DNA from: an uncultured Bergeyella sp.
GTDB taxonomy: Bacteria > Bacteroidota > Bacteroidia > Flavobacteriales > Weeksellaceae
Assembly: GCA_916710115.1 (NCBI GenBank)
Contig: CAKAOY010000018.1
Location: 1 to 14,932, forward strand
DNA length: 14,932 bases
Direction of reading: 5' to 3'
In this document: piece after piece, positions 13,688-14,932 of the stretch
Layout: every line of letters begins with the position of its first letter
Position numbering within the stretch: position 1 is the first letter of the stretch
Translations under genes and position numbers: made by a program
Notes under the pieces: model-generated
What the model was told of the DNA's origin: nothing
Seen by the model: the letters and a program-made list of their open reading frames with translations, nothing else
The model's database searches: none

Positions 13688-14932
13688 TTATTTCATTAAA
13701 ATTGTTTTAACATCTACAAATTCCTTCAAAGCTAATAATGATAACTCTACACCATAACCTGACATTTTAGTTCCACCAAATGGAAATCTTGGGTCTGAGC
13801 TTGTCATTCTATTAATATTTATTGTCCCTGACTCTAAATTTCTGATAAAAAATTCCCTACGCTCTTCAGAAGTCGTCCATACAGAATTAGACAACCCATA
13901 TGGTGTAGCATTAGCCAACCTGAGAGCATCAGCATCATCTTTCGCCTTCAAAAGAATCCCTATTGGTCCAAAAACTTCCTCCTGTAAGATAGGGTTATCC
14001 TCCTCCACAATTAGCAGAGACGGCATAAAACTGATTTCAGACAATCTTTGCAAAGGTAATACAATCTTTGCACCACTATCTACCGCTCTGTGATATTGTT
14101 TTTCCAATTCATCAGCCAAATTCGGTCTCGCTAAACCACTAATTTTCGTTACCTTATCAAAGGGGTCATTCGGAACAAATTTACGGAACTCTGTAACAAA
14201 CCGCTCTAAAACCTCATCAAAAATATTTTCTTGAACAATGTATCGCTTCGCTGCCACACAAGTCTGTCCACAATTTTGAAGTCGCGCTAAGGTTCCCGCC
14301 TCTGTAGCCTCTTGAATATCAGCATCATCAAGGATAATGAAGGCATCACTCCCTCCTAATTCAAGCATTGATTTTTTGATATTTTCTCCAGCCAAGCTTG
14401 CCACTTCAGCACCTGCCTTTTCACTTCCCGTGAGACTCACCCCCCTCACCCATTGATGTTCCAGAATCGTTTTTACTTCCGAGTGTCCTACTTCCAAATT
14501 TTGTAAAATACCCTCTGGAAACCCTGCATCGAGGAGGAGTTTTTCAATCGTATTACCGCTCTCAAAACATATTGACGCATGTTTTATCAAAATCGTATTC
14601 CCTGATAAAATTGCTGGAATAGCAAAACGAAGTACTTGCCAAAATGGAAAATTCCACGGCATCACACCCAAAATAATTCCCTTCGGCACAAAGTGAATTT
14701 CGGAAATTTGATACTCACTCTCTATCTTCTCTGGGACAAGGATATTCTCTACTTTTGCATAATAATCCATCAATAAAGCACATTTCTGTACCTCTGCAAT
14801 AGCCTGACTAATAGGCTTATGCATCTCCTTAGTAATAATTTTTGCAAAATCCTCTGTATGACTTTTCAAAATTTCACTGGCTCGTAATACCAGTTTTTGT
14901 CTCTCAACAAAAGAGACATTTCTCCAAGCCAA
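13688..14932 (-). CDS. NAD(P)-dependent succinate semialdehyde dehydrogenase, Sad/YneI-like (5' end missing)
   Basis: An aldehyde dehydrogenase cut by the right edge. 414 residues are visible against about 455 for the family, so roughly 40 N-terminal residues are outside; the first visible codon is TTG (Leu), not a start. Motifs: MPWNFPFWQV (91-100) with the oxyanion Asn94, the cofactor-binding IKHA (116-119), LTGSEKAG (167-174), LELGGSD (190-196) with general base Glu191, and QNCGQTCVAAKR (219-230) with nucleophile Cys225. The C-terminal N-R-M-x-S-S-D-P-R-F-P-F-G-G-x-K-x-S-G-Y-G region is intact. The IKHA and LELGGSD-AF-I forms resemble E. coli Sad (YneI), which oxidises succinate semialdehyde to succinate in the cytoplasm. 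No 4-aminobutyrate transaminase is in view to support this, and other short aldehydes are possible. The stop lies 8 bases before the metalloprotease. Confidence 0.88.
   Translation of the reverse strand: MAWRNVSFVERQKLVLRASEILKSHTEDFAKIITKEMHKPISQAIAEVQKCALLMDYYAKVENILVPEKIESEYQISEIHFVPKGIILGVMPWNFPFWQVLRFAIPAILSGNTILIKHASICFESGNTIEKLLLDAGFPEGILQNLEVGHSEVKTILEHQWVRGVSLTGSEKAGAEVASLAGENIKKSMLELGGSDAFIILDDADIQEATEAGTLARLQNCGQTCVAAKRYIVQENIFDEVLERFVTEFRKFVPNDPFDKVTKISGLARPNLADELEKQYHRAVDSGAKIVLPLQRLSEISFMPSLLIVEEDNPILQEEVFGPIGILLKAKDDADALRLANATPYGLSNSVWTTSEERREFFIRNLESGTININRMTSSDPRFPFGGTKMSGYGVELSLLALKEFVDVKTILMK
13727..13734 (-). promoter_or_regulatory. Possible -7 element for the metalloprotease, inside the upstream gene
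   Basis: TAGCTTTG on the minus strand matches TAnnTTTG exactly and would give a leader of roughly 40 bases before the protease ATG at 13679. It lies in codons of the aldehyde dehydrogenase and no TTTG is seen at -33, so it may be coincidence. Confidence 0.25.

Overview
The window looks like chromosome from a low-GC Bacteroidota bacterium, most likely a flavobacterium of the Weeksellaceae (Chryseobacterium/Riemerella/Bergeyella type). Four things point there: two secreted proteins end in C-terminal sorting domains of the type IX secretion system (T9SS); one gene encodes a DUF5103-type T9SS plug protein; TAnnTTTG-type -7 promoter elements lie ahead of several genes; and the enzymes have flavobacterial sequence character. 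Placement at family level is inference.

Layout. The left edge (1-378, +) is the C-terminal end of an M16 peptidase, closed by a hairpin terminator. A roughly 360-base stretch without a clear gene follows and may hold a remnant. On the minus strand, 743-2491 is a secreted seven-repeat FG-GAP/VCBS protein with a T9SS sorting domain. Divergent from it on the plus strand are the T9SS plug protein (2668-3867), nicotinate phosphoribosyltransferase (3940-5118) and a small ABM-fold monooxygenase-like protein (5135-5425). A bidirectional terminator at 5439-5478 separates these from a long minus-strand block. In transcription order (right to left) that block holds a Sad/YneI-like succinate semialdehyde dehydrogenase cut by the right edge (13688-14932), a large secreted metzincin protease with GEVED and T9SS domains (10692-13679), class 2 dihydroorotate dehydrogenase (9568-10587), thioredoxin (9207-9506), a full-length M16 peptidase (6220-9078) and a class I methyltransferase (5479-6207).

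How the genes relate. The unifying theme is T9SS: two probable cargo proteins (VCBS repeat protein and metalloprotease) and one accessory component (plug protein) lie within 13 kb. The rest is housekeeping: NAD salvage, pyrimidine synthesis, thiol redox, aldehyde oxidation and proteolysis. Two M16 peptidases of the same subfamily lie on opposite strands about 6 kb apart. I see no tRNA, rRNA, CRISPR array, insertion sequence or prophage. I found no convincing new multi-gene system. The points most worth a second look are the T9SS grouping, the M16 paralogue pair, the cysteine at the catalytic-base position of the dihydroorotate dehydrogenase, and the undefined open frame at 436-624.
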